A stretch of 12,765 nt of DNA from 2-12-FULL-42-15 sp964196565 (GTDB taxonomy: Bacteria > Pseudomonadota > Gammaproteobacteria > Coxiellales > Coxiellaceae). Position numbers and translations under genes: made by a program. Each line of letters starts with the position of its first letter. Positions within the stretch are counted from its first letter, which is position 1. Positions 6,645 through 12,660 of this stretch are shown here, piece after piece. The stretch spans positions 1-12,765 of the forward strand of contig CAXMUH010000072.1 in NCBI GenBank assembly GCA_964196565.1. The letters are read 5' to 3'. The notes under the pieces were generated by a model. It did no database searches. It saw only the letters and a program-made list of their open reading frames with translations, and was not told the DNA's origin.

Positions 6645-8303
6645 ATGTTAACGGACATCTATATTAAAAACTACACTATCGTCGATCAATTGGAGCTCTC
6701 ACTTAACTCGGGTTTATCGATGTTAAGTGGTGAAACCGGCGCCGGTAAATCGATTATCGTCGATGCGGTGAGTTTAGCATTAGGTCGACGTGGTGATAAC
6801 AAAGTGATTCGCCAACATCAAACTCAATGTGAAATAACGCTATGTTTTAACATTGACCTTGTTCCCGAGGCACTTACCTGGTTAGCCGAACATGATTTTA
6901 ACGATGAAAATGAATGCATCATTTCACGCACGCTAACCAATGATGGGCGATCACGTTCAACCATAAACGGCAAACCGTGTCCGTTAAACCTAGTGCGCCA
7001 GCTTGCAAACAAACTGCTTATTATTCATGGCCAGCACCAGTCACAAACATTAACCCAACAAGAACAGCAACAATCCTATGTTGATCATTTTGGTAAGCAT
7101 GAAACGCTATTAATCGAATTACAGGAAATATACTCCACATGGCGCTCCAATGAAAAAGAGCTGACTCAATTAAAGGCGCAGTCTCTTCAACGCAATGAGC
7201 AGCTGGGATTTTTCAAATACCAACTTGAAGAGCTCGAGACTTTAAATTTAGCTGAGAATGAATGGCAAAAACTGCATCACGAACATCAAAAATTACATCA
7301 CGCCAAAGAACTGATCAGTAATCTCGATCAAGCGCTGGAGCTCACCATCAATGATGAACGCGCCAATGCCAGCCTTTTAATCCAACAAGCCATTGATCAG
7401 CTCAAATCGGTGAATATTCACGAAGCACAATTAGACTCCATTACCAAAATGCTAAATACCGCCGCCATTCATGTTCAAGAGGCCGGTGATGAATTGAGCC
7501 ACTATCGCGCCAGCTTAGATTTAAGCCCTGAAAAGCTGGCTTTGACAGAACAACGATTAACTTTAATTCACGATCTTGCGCGCAAACATCACGTTAATCC
7601 CGAAGACCTCGAGCAAATACAAAAATCACTTAATCAAAAAATTTATCAATTAGAATCTAATGAAGAGCTTATTGAAGCGCTAACCGCTAAGCAACAAAGC
7701 CTCATTTGTGCATTTCACAAAATCGCGACCAGCTTAAGTGAAAAACGCCAAAAAGTCGCCAAACAAATTAATCGCAAGATGACAACTTACCTGCAAGAGC
7801 TTGGCATGCAAGGTGGAGAATTTAACGTATTACTCGAATCACTTGATGAAAAAATTTCTGCACACGGGCTCGAAAAGATAAGCTTTTTAGTTAAAACCAA
7901 TCCAGGGCAAACTTTAGCGCCATTAGCTAAAATCGTATCCGGCGGTGAACTTTCACGTATCAGCCTGGCACTGCAAGCCATTATCGCTGAAAAAGAAAAT
8001 ACACCGACTTTTATATTTGATGAAGTTGACACTGGAATTGGTGGCAAAACCGCAGAGATCGTTGGCAAACTACTGCATACATTAAGTGCGAAATCTCAAG
8101 TTTTTTGTATCACTCACCTTTCTCAGGTTGCAGCACAGGGCGATCACCATTACAAAGTAAAAAAATCATCAACAAAAAACAGCACCACCACTGAGATTGC
8201 CAAACTCAGCAAAAAAGAACGTGTCACCGAACTCGCACGAATGATCAGCGGCGCTAAAATTACAAAACAAACCTTGAGCCATGCCGAGGGACTATTAACC
8301 TAA
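6645..8303 (+). CDS. recN: DNA repair protein RecN
   Basis: RecN is an SMC-like ATPase that acts at double-strand breaks during recombinational repair. The 552-residue length matches E. coli RecN (553). The N-terminal head has Walker A GETGAGKS (residues 29-36) and IIHGQHQSQ. A long helical middle region, rich in Gln, Glu, Leu and Lys, forms the coiled coil. The C-terminal head has the ABC signature SGGELSR (from residue 432), Walker B FIFDEVDTGIGG (Asp459, catalytic Glu460) and the ITHLSQVAAQGDHHYKV switch-histidine segment. AAAGGA (6629-6634) is the ribosome-binding site. It probably shares a transcript with nadK and the small exported protein downstream. No LexA (SOS) box is evident in the 29-bp gap before it. 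Confidence 0.98.
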   Translation: MLTDIYIKNYTIVDQLELSLNSGLSMLSGETGAGKSIIVDAVSLALGRRGDNKVIRQHQTQCEITLCFNIDLVPEALTWLAEHDFNDENECIISRTLTNDGRSRSTINGKPCPLNLVRQLANKLLIIHGQHQSQTLTQQEQQQSYVDHFGKHETLLIELQEIYSTWRSNEKELTQLKAQSLQRNEQLGFFKYQLEELETLNLAENEWQKLHHEHQKLHHAKELISNLDQALELTINDERANASLLIQQAIDQLKSVNIHEAQLDSITKMLNTAAIHVQEAGDELSHYRASLDLSPEKLALTEQRLTLIHDLARKHHVNPEDLEQIQKSLNQKIYQLESNEELIEALTAKQQSLICAFHKIATSLSEKRQKVAKQINRKMTTYLQELGMQGGEFNVLLESLDEKISAHGLEKISFLVKTNPGQTLAPLAKIVSGGELSRISLALQAIIAEKENTPTFIFDEVDTGIGGKTAEIVGKLLHTLSAKSQVFCITHLSQVAAQGDHHYKVKKSSTKNSTTTEIAKLSKKERVTELARMISGAKITKQTLSHAEGLLT

Positions 8304-8319
8304 CTTAAGGAAGATGAAT

Positions 8320-8847
8320 ATGAACAAACAGAGTAGACTCAGTCGACATATGATAACCGCAAGTGGTGTACTCTTACTTGCAGCGCTTGCAACTCCAACT
8401 CAAAATGCAGTGGCGGCAAGATCTAAGTTTCCTAATGGCTGTCGCCAGAAAAATTTTCACTTTAATGCTAATCTACTCGAACTCACCACCGACCCCAACG
8501 GACTTCAACAAACAATTTATTTGATTCATAATATCACACACCACGACATCAAGCTCGAGGTTACAAACCCATCAAAATATCAACCGACCTACAAAAAAAT
8601 CATTCCATATAACCGATGGGCAGTGCTAGCAAAAGATGAAATTCCACTGCAAATGGTTTGCACGGGTGCAACCACCTATGATGATATCGGCTATTCTTTG
8701 GATTGTGCACAAGTGATAGAACTTTGCAATTATAACAATGCTAAATTTCCAGAACAAAATCTTGGAACCTACTGGCTAGACCGAACCGGATCTCAAAGGC
8801 AAGCAATGCGCCATGCGATCAGAAAAGGAATTTTATTGCGTTGGTAA
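8320..8847 (+). CDS. Exported protein of unknown function in the recN operon
   Basis: The product is 175 residues from the second of two in-frame ATGs. The first (8314) abuts the AAGGAAG ribosome-binding site (8307-8313), whereas the ATG at 8320 sits about 8 nt past AGGA, so it is the better start. Residues 1-32 are a signal peptide (RLSRH, hydrophobic ITASGVLLLAALA, cleavage near AVA-ARS). The mature part has four cysteines (NGC, MVC, LDC, ELC), which could form two disulfides. Its middle region, with IYLIHNITHHDIKLEV and NRWAVLAKDE, looks like a beta-sandwich. The end, GTYWLDRTGSQRQAM...GILLRW, reminds me of small periplasmic proteins of the Legionella EnhB type, but I cannot confirm that and give no name. 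The gene begins 16 bp after recN and converges on the pirin gene. Confidence 0.8.
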   Translation: MNKQSRLSRHMITASGVLLLAALATPTQNAVAARSKFPNGCRQKNFHFNANLLELTTDPNGLQQTIYLIHNITHHDIKLEVTNPSKYQPTYKKIIPYNRWAVLAKDEIPLQMVCTGATTYDDIGYSLDCAQVIELCNYNNAKFPEQNLGTYWLDRTGSQRQAMRHAIRKGILLRW

Positions 8848-8868
8848 CTCGCTGTGCGGAAAAGATTG

Positions 8869-8899
8869 CGTAAATGGAACCATAGAACCATTCCTTACG
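8869..8899. terminator. Weak bidirectional terminator candidate
   Basis: CGTAA plus GGAA (8869-8879, with a 2-nt bulge) pairs with TTCC plus TTACG (8891-8899) across an 11-nt loop. It lies in the 53-bp gap between the convergent exported-protein and pirin genes. The stem is AT-rich and the trailing TTTAGTCT is not a strong U-run, so the call is tentative. Confidence 0.3.
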
Positions 8900-8900
8900 T

Positions 8901-9611
8901 TTAGTCTAAGGTTGTTTCAATTATAAGAAGTTTCGTCCCTGATTGACCAATAATATGAATTTCATCAGTTTCAGAAATAGCAAGGCCATCTCGAGGGTTA
9001 AGTTGATGTCCATCAATCTCACATTGACCCTCAATGACAAAGCAGTAAACGCCGCTCATTTTCATGTATGGTCTATAAACGGGTCTAGTTTGTTTATGGA
9101 TCTCTAGCAGACTAAAATAAACTTGCTGATGAATATTTAATGAATCTTCACGACCATCTGGTGAAACTACACATTGAAAATAATCAACACGGTTGTGCTT
9201 TTTAAAGCGCTTCTGTTGATAACTTGGCACTAAATCATTTTCATTCGGCAAAATCCAAATTTGTAAAAAATTGAGGGGAGCACTTTCTGAAGGATTGAAT
9301 TCGCTATGCGATATACCGCTACCTGCAGACATCAATTGCACTTCATCATCGGTAATTATAGAACCATTGCCTAATGTATCCTTATGTTCTAATCGACCTT
9401 GAAGCGGTATAGAGACAATCTCCATATCTTGATGGGAGTGAGTATCAAAGCCTTTACCAGCTTCGACCACATCATCATTAATGACTCTAATTTTACCAAA
9501 GCCCATCATTTTGGGGTTATAATATTGACCGAAGCTAAACGTATGCTTGCTATCAAGCCAGCCGAAGTTTACATGTCCACGTGATTTAGCAGGATGATAG
9601 CTAATACCCAT
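8901..9611 (-). CDS. Pirin-family bicupin protein (YhhW-like)
   Basis: This 236-residue protein belongs to the pirin family, metal-binding double cupins, some of which show quercetin 2,3-dioxygenase activity (E. coli YhhW). The physiological substrate is generally unknown. The N-terminal cupin has the diagnostic blocks SFGQYYNPKMMGFGKIRVIN, FDTHSHQDMEIVS and MSAGSGISHSEFN. The four expected metal ligands are present: His58, His60, His102 and Glu104. The C-terminal cupin (about 140-236) includes GVYCFVIEGQCEIDG and lacks an obvious metal site, as is usual. The ribosome-binding site AAAGGATC is well placed. It follows fur on the same strand after 57 bp, so it may be co-transcribed with fur or iron-responsive. 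That is an inference from position. Confidence 0.93.
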   Translation of the reverse strand: MGISYHPAKSRGHVNFGWLDSKHTFSFGQYYNPKMMGFGKIRVINDDVVEAGKGFDTHSHQDMEIVSIPLQGRLEHKDTLGNGSIITDDEVQLMSAGSGISHSEFNPSESAPLNFLQIWILPNENDLVPSYQQKRFKKHNRVDYFQCVVSPDGREDSLNIHQQVYFSLLEIHKQTRPVYRPYMKMSGVYCFVIEGQCEIDGHQLNPRDGLAISETDEIHIIGQSGTKLLIIETTLD

Positions 9612-9668
9612 TGATAGATCCTTTATTATGGGTTATTTTATCCTATACACTTACAGATGATAATCCTA

Positions 9669-10082
9669 TTAGCTTTTTTCACACGATTTACATAAGCCGT
9701 AAATCGTTAAGCTGTGATCTGTCATTTTGAATTTAGCTTTACGTGCGATTTCTATCTGGCGATCTTCAATTACATTATCAACAAACTCTTCTACTCGATT
9801 ACAGTGCAAACAAACCAAATGATCGTGGTGCTCACCATCATCGACTTCAAATACCGAACGTCCACCTTCAAAGTTATGACGACGCACCAAACCTGCTGTT
9901 TCAAATTGGGTGAGCACACGATAGACCGTGGCTAAACCCACATCCTCACCAGCATCTAAAAGTTTTTTATACACTTCCTCTGCACTCATATGATGGGGAT
10001 CGGCATTCTCTAGGATCTGTAAAATTTTAATTCTTGGTAACGTCACCTTTAATCCAACGTCACGTAAATCTTTATGCTCCAC
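9669..10082 (-). CDS. fur: Ferric uptake regulator Fur
   Basis: Fur is the Fe(II)-dependent transcriptional repressor of iron-uptake genes. The 137-residue protein has the winged-helix domain (residues 1-80) with LKVTLPRIKILQIL at its start and the recognition helix region GLATVYRVLTQFETAGLV at 49-66. The dimerisation domain has the Fur-type metal motif HHDHLVCLHC (85-94) and a second Cys pair, C131 and C134, near the C-terminus. These features favour Fur over Zur or PerR. The start is GTG (10080-10082), supported by a strong GGAGG 6 nt upstream. It is divergent from bamE across 160 bp, an arrangement known from Pseudomonas (fur-omlA). A possible Fur site lies in that gap. Confidence 0.97.
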   Translation of the reverse strand: MEHKDLRDVGLKVTLPRIKILQILENADPHHMSAEEVYKKLLDAGEDVGLATVYRVLTQFETAGLVRRHNFEGGRSVFEVDDGEHHDHLVCLHCNRVEEFVDNVIEDRQIEIARKAKFKMTDHSLTIYGLCKSCEKS

Positions 10083-10151
10083 TTAAAACCTCCAAATCGT
10101 ACCAGGAAGCAATTCATGCAAACGCGGTTAGCGGGAATTGCTGAAGCTGAA

Positions 10152-10166
10152 TAAGAATCATTAATT
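10152..10166. promoter_or_regulatory. Weak candidate Fur box between fur and bamE
   Basis: TAAGAATCATTAATT matches 9 of 14 defined bases of the 7-1-7 Fur consensus TGATAATnATTATCA, including the central AAT.ATTA core. It lies between the divergent fur and bamE genes, where autoregulation is plausible. The match is weak in AT-rich DNA, so chance is a real alternative. Confidence 0.3.
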
Positions 10167-10180
10167 CTACCACAACTCCC

Positions 10181-10209
10181 TAGCGAGGGCGCCAAGAATC
10201 AGTTATAAT
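10181..10209 (+). promoter_or_regulatory. Candidate promoter of bamE
   Basis: A perfect TATAAT (10204-10209) has TAGCGA 17 bp upstream, a poor -35 (3 of 6). The bamE ATG lies 33 bp past the -10, and the start has GGAG upstream. The -10 is convincing and the -35 is not. Confidence 0.45.
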
Positions 10210-10242
10210 CGCAAACTTTAAGCAAATGGATGGAGCTCTTTT

Positions 10243-10581
10243 ATGCTACGCAAATTTTTAGTTTCCGGGTTAATATTTTCATCAGTCCTGACATTGTCCA
10301 GTTGTTACCGAGTTGCCGTTCCTCAAGGTAATGTTTTAAACACACAAGAGGTCAGCAAGGTCAAAATGGGCATGACCGCACCACAAGTGATTGCCAAAAT
10401 TGGTAATCCAGTACTTTATAATACCTACCTTAATAATCAGCTGGCTTACGTTTATACAACTAAACACGGCCTCTCAAAGGTGAAAAAGCAACGCCTGATT
10501 ATTTATTTTTACAAAGGACGCGTTTCAAATATCATATTTGATAATAAAACGCCAAAGGCAACGCTGCCACCACTTAAGTAA
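10243..10581 (+). CDS. bamE: Outer membrane assembly lipoprotein BamE (SmpA/OmlA)
   Basis: BamE is a lipoprotein of the Bam complex, which inserts beta-barrel proteins into the outer membrane. It would serve barrels such as the one at the left end of the window. The 112-residue precursor has a lipoprotein signal peptide ending in LSSC, with Cys21 as the lipidated residue. The mature domain has the SmpA/OmlA signature VSKVKMGMTAPQVIAKIGNP (about 38-58), followed by LAYVYTTKHG and the strands QRLIIYFYKGRVSNI. Length is normal. It is divergent from fur and converges on rnfH with only 4 bp between stop codons. I see no terminator in that gap, so the two transcripts probably overlap. Confidence 0.95.
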   Translation: MLRKFLVSGLIFSSVLTLSSCYRVAVPQGNVLNTQEVSKVKMGMTAPQVIAKIGNPVLYNTYLNNQLAYVYTTKHGLSKVKKQRLIIYFYKGRVSNIIFDNKTPKATLPPLK

Positions 10582-10585
10582 TAAC

Positions 10586-10864
10586 TTACTTTTTTGCTCT
10601 TTTTGCTCGCAACAAACGTGCTGCTTTCGGGTCAATGATTAAAGGTCGATAAATTTCAACCCGATCGCCCTCACATACAATATCATCTAATGCTTTTTTG
10701 CGGCTAAAAACTCCAACCTCAACATTTGAAAGATCAATCTCAGGAAAACGTTTTAATATACCCGATCGTCGAATCGCAATTGCCAAGGTGCAATTAGGTT
10801 CGACCTCAAGTGGGATTACAACCTGCTCATTTCTTGTTGCATATGAAACAGTGATTTTAATCAT
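10586..10864 (-). CDS. rnfH: RnfH family ubiquitin-like protein
   Basis: The product has 92 residues from ATG 10862-10864 (MIKITVSYATRNEQ). The frame stays open upstream inside ratA, but the family N-terminus and the overlap argue for this start. RnfH proteins have a beta-grasp, ubiquitin-like fold. Family blocks seen are VSYAT, TLAIAIRRSGIL, FPEIDLSNVEVGVFSR, GDRVEIYRPLIIDPKAARLLRAKRAKK. The YRPL..DPK motif and basic tail are diagnostic. Function is unclear in most bacteria; the neighbour ratA and a toxin-antitoxin-like role have been proposed. Its ATG overlaps the ratA stop by 8 bp (ATGATTAA), so translational coupling is likely. Confidence 0.93.
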   Translation of the reverse strand: MIKITVSYATRNEQVVIPLEVEPNCTLAIAIRRSGILKRFPEIDLSNVEVGVFSRKKALDDIVCEGDRVEIYRPLIIDPKAARLLRAKRAKK

Positions 10865-11288
10865 AAACCACCTTGGCACGCTCACAAAACGCATCCACCA
10901 ATGTGCTAGCGACTTGATTAAATAGTGGACCAAACATCATCCCAATTAACTTGGTAGAAAATTCAAACTCAAGATCCAAGCTAACCCGCGTCTTACCGCC
11001 ATCAACTTCATCAAACTGCCAGAAACCTTCTAGGTGTTTAAATGGGCCATCGACTAACCTAATTTCAACCATTTTATGTGGTTGCAATCGATTCAAAGTG
11101 GTGAAAGATTTGCTAAACCCCTTACTAGAAAAGCCAAGCGTCGCTCGAATTTCATCATCGTTGCGAGAAAGCACGGAACTTTCGACACACCACGGTACAA
11201 ACTCATGGTAAAGTTCTACATCGTTAACTAAAGCATACATTTGGCTCTGCGTGTACGATACTACCTTCATTTTTTTAATCGACGGCAT
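10857..11288 (-). CDS. ratA: RatA / COQ10-like START-domain protein
   Basis: The 143-residue protein belongs to the polyketide cyclase/START superfamily (YfjG/RatA; eukaryotic COQ10). E. coli RatA was reported to block 70S ribosome formation, whereas COQ10 homologues bind ubiquinone and aid respiration. Which applies here is unknown. Family features are the N-terminal strand, MYALVNDVELYHEFVPWCVESSVL (about 17-40), the GFSKSFTTLNRL strand, DGPFKHLEGFWQF, and a C-terminal helix, FNQVASTLVDAFCERAKVVY. The length is typical. AGGAA precedes the ATG. It overlaps rnfH downstream and is divergent from smpB, the classical ratA-rnfH / smpB arrangement. Confidence 0.95.
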   Translation of the reverse strand: MPSIKKMKVVSYTQSQMYALVNDVELYHEFVPWCVESSVLSRNDDEIRATLGFSSKGFSKSFTTLNRLQPHKMVEIRLVDGPFKHLEGFWQFDEVDGGKTRVSLDLEFEFSTKLIGMMFGPLFNQVASTLVDAFCERAKVVYD

Positions 11289-11323
11289 TGCAAGTTCCTA
11301 AAAGCTAAAATTAAAATCCCCTA

Positions 11324-11352
11324 AAGATACCAGGGAGATGAGGATTTAGCAA
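11324..11352 (-). promoter_or_regulatory. Candidate promoter of ratA-rnfH
   Basis: On the minus strand TTGCTA (11347-11352) and TATCTT (11324-11329) are separated by 17 bp, each matching 4 of 6 consensus bases. The ratA ATG lies about 36 bp beyond the -10. The -35 overlaps the candidate smpB -35 on the other strand. Confidence 0.4.
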
Positions 11353-11374
11353 AACCCATGAATTGTGTTAATAT
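11346..11374 (+). promoter_or_regulatory. Candidate promoter of smpB, overlapping the ratA promoter
   Basis: TTAGCA (11346-11351) and TAATAT (11369-11374) are separated by 17 bp, each 4 of 6. Transcription would start around 11380-11382, only a few bases before the preferred smpB ATG (11385). Both boxes are moderate, so confidence is limited. Confidence 0.35.
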
Positions 11375-11384
11375 GCCGATCATT

Positions 11385-11858
11385 ATGAGCAGTAACAAAA
11401 AAGAGAAAAAGCCGAGCCGCGTCATTATCGTTAATAAAAAAGCGCGGTTTGATTACAGTCTTGAACAGCAATTTGAAGCTGGGCTGGTGCTCGAGGGTTG
11501 GGAAGTCAAAAGTGTGCGCGCCGGGCGAATTCAGCTACGCGATAGCTATGTTATCCTCAAAAACGGCGAGGCCTGGCTAATTGGAGCACATATTGTCCCA
11601 CTTGAAACTGCTTCAACCCACATACACCCAGAAACCCAACGATCTCGTAAGTTACTGTTAAACAAAAAAGAGTTAAGCAAGCTCCATGTGGCCGTTAATC
11701 GCGAAGGATACACAATAGTCGCTGTGAACCTTCACTGGCACAAAAACCGTGTCAAAACCGACATAGCGCTGGCTAAGGGCAAGAAAACTCACGATAAGCG
11801 CCACAGCATTAAAGAGCGTGAATGGAACCGGCAGAAACAACGGATTCTTAAGCGATAA
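11385..11858 (+). CDS. smpB: SsrA-binding protein SmpB
   Basis: SmpB binds the tRNA-like part of tmRNA and is needed for trans-translation, which frees stalled ribosomes and tags the unfinished protein. From ATG 11385 the protein has 157 residues, close to E. coli SmpB (160). Motifs seen: NKKARFDY, QFEAGLVLEGWEVKSVRAG, DSYVILKNGEAWLIGAHI, ASTHIHPETQRSRKLLLNKKEL, VNREGYTIVAVNLHW, and the basic tail KGKKTHDKRHSIKEREW that enters the mRNA channel. The frame is open to an earlier ATG at 11358, adding MNCVNMPII, but the family N-terminus favours 11385. No start has a good Shine-Dalgarno, which may mean a very short leader. Its partner RNA ssrA begins 337 bp downstream on the same strand. Confidence 0.96.
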   Translation: MSSNKKEKKPSRVIIVNKKARFDYSLEQQFEAGLVLEGWEVKSVRAGRIQLRDSYVILKNGEAWLIGAHIVPLETASTHIHPETQRSRKLLLNKKELSKLHVAVNREGYTIVAVNLHWHKNRVKTDIALAKGKKTHDKRHSIKEREWNRQKQRILKR

Positions 11859-11876
11859 CAACCAGTTAGCCTTTCA

Positions 11877-11930
11877 TGGTATAATTATATATAAGGGTCA
11901 GTTTACAATAGTCTGCAATAGGAGTAGATT
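11877..11930 (+). promoter_or_regulatory. Candidate promoters upstream of ssrA
   Basis: Two signals lie here. The first is an extended -10, TGGTATAAT (11877-11885), with no good -35. The second is TTTACA (11902-11907) with TAGATT (11925-11930) at 17-bp spacing, 5 and 4 of 6 matches. Either could drive a precursor that reads through the repeats into ssrA. tmRNA 5' ends are made by RNase P, so a distant promoter is possible. A closer pair, TTTACG and GATATT, near 12139-12166 is weaker. Confidence 0.35.
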
Positions 11931-11964
11931 GTTTACCCGTTATTCGAAAATGCAGGCCGTAGCA

Positions 11965-12177
11965 TGGCCGCAGATGAATAAGAAGGACGCTCAGTTGTGA
12001 GACAAGACCGGAGGAAAAGCGAGGAAACTTTTTATTAGATATTGGCCACAAATGAATAAGGAGGACGCTCAGTTGTGAGACAAGATCGGATAAAAAGTTG
12101 ACGAGGAAAGCGCAGTGTACATGTTCGTACATGAGCATTTACGAGGAAACTTTTTATTCGATATTGGCCACAAATGA
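11965..12177. repeat. Diverged direct repeats between smpB and ssrA
   Basis: The block at 11965-12011 (starting TGGCCGCAGATGAATAAG) recurs at 12043-12089 with four transitions in 47 positions, a 78-bp period. A second 36-nt block at 12020-12055 (CGAGGAAACTTTTTATT...) recurs at 12142-12177 with one mismatch. CGAGGAAA also occurs at 12102. Together they read as two diverged copies of one unit, the second longer by about 43 bp. No credible coding sequence covers this stretch; the ORFs here only echo the repeat. Confidence 0.8.
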
Positions 12178-12183
12178 GCGTCC
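12063..12183. repeat. 121-bp two-arm palindromic (MITE-like) element next to ssrA
   Basis: The outer arms GGACGCTCAGTTGTG (12063-12077) and CACAAATGAGCGTCC (12169-12183) are inverted repeats matching at 14 of 15. The inner arms ATCGGATAAAAAGTT (12085-12099) and AACTTTTTATTCGAT (12148-12162) match at 14 of 15. A small internal loop (7 and 6 nt) separates the two arm pairs. A 48-nt apex contains the mini-hairpin CATGT-TCGT-ACATG (12120-12133). The element ends 12 bp before mature tmRNA. A shortened relative sits at 11985-12055. There are no transposase genes nearby, so this is a non-autonomous element or a structured leader. Confidence 0.7.
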
Positions 12184-12195
12184 GGAAAAAACTTT

Positions 12196-12603
12196 GGGGG
12201 CGACCTGGCTTCGACGTGGGTCACAAAACCTAAGGTGCATGCCGAGCAAGACAACAACGCTCGTAAAACAGAAGTTGTAACTTTATAGTTGCAAAAAATG
12301 ACAACTACTACGGTGAGGAAATGCTAGCAGCTGCGTAAGCAGCCTAAAGCGTCTCCGTTTGCCGCTTAATAACCGGCAGCGCCCCATCTACCTATTGTAC
12401 TTGTGCGACGGGATTCAGATGGTCATAACACACAAGATCGCGCGTTACGCTATGGTCCATATCGTAGCCGTTAAATAGTAGGACTCGCTGCCAATTTCCC
12501 TGCTCGTCGGGTGGTTGTCAGTCAAATAATAGACGTAGCTAAGCATGTAGAGCTGAGGGCGGAGGATTTGCGGACGCGGGTTCAATTCCCGCCGCCTCCA
12601 CCA
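12196..12603 (+). ncRNA. ssrA: Transfer-messenger RNA (tmRNA)
   Basis: tmRNA rescues stalled ribosomes together with SmpB and supplies a degradation tag. The 5' end GGGGGCGACCTGGCTTCGACG is a typical tmRNA start, and the 3' end is ...GTTCAATTCCCGCCGCCTCCACCA. The 7-bp acceptor stem pairs 12196-12202 with 12593-12599, including G3-U (12198 with 12597), the alanine identity pair. The T arm is GCGGG (12576-12580) / CCCGC (12588-12592) with loop TTCAATT. The discriminator is A (12600) and CCA is encoded (12601-12603). At 408 nt it is on the long side for a one-piece gammaproteobacterial tmRNA. The resume codon GCA follows TTATAGTT, and the tag stop lies in the usual hairpin GCTGC-GTAA-GCAGC (12330-12343). 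It lies downstream of its partner gene smpB and ends at a strong terminator. Confidence 0.97.
12291..12338 (+). other. tmRNA tag-peptide reading frame
   Basis: Fifteen sense codons from GCA (12291-12293) to TAA (12336-12338) encode AKNDNYYGEEMLAAA. NDNY near the start and a hydrophobic Leu-Ala-Ala-Ala end are what ClpXP-type proteases recognise in known tags, for example ANDENYALAA in E. coli. The charged Gly-Glu-Glu-Met insert makes it longer than the usual gammaproteobacterial tag of about 10 codons. The frame is set by the resume-codon context and the stop hairpin. Confidence 0.88.
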
Positions 12604-12655
12604 AATAAGAAAAAGGGGTAGACGACGTAGTCGTCTACCCCTTTTTCTTATTTGG
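12601..12655. terminator. Perfect 26-bp intrinsic terminator of ssrA
   Basis: The arm at 12601-12626 (CCAAATAAG, A-run, GGGGTAGACGAC) and the arm at 12630-12655 (GTCGTCTACCCC, T-run, CTTATTTGG) are perfect complements over 26 bp with a GTA loop. The GC-rich 12-bp core followed by TTTTTCTTATTT is a strong Rho-independent terminator. The mirrored A-run makes it work in both directions. The left arm begins with the CCA of tmRNA itself. Confidence 0.93.
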
Positions 12656-12660
12656 AGAAC

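Noticed and set aside
8320..8847. Naming this gene enhB
   Set aside because: The resemblance rests on memory of a short C-terminal pattern and cannot be confirmed without a search.
10865..10933. Longer rnfH start with 23 extra residues
   Set aside because: The extra part lies inside ratA, is not RnfH-like, and the start at 10864 gives the family N-terminus.
11965..12177. CRISPR array
   Set aside because: Only two diverged copies with overlapping repeat blocks and no regular spacers or cas genes.
11866..12257. Reverse- and forward-strand ORFs of 60-90 residues between smpB and ssrA
   Set aside because: They are translations of the direct repeats (the same residue string appears twice) and of tmRNA itself, with no ribosome-binding site or family resemblance.
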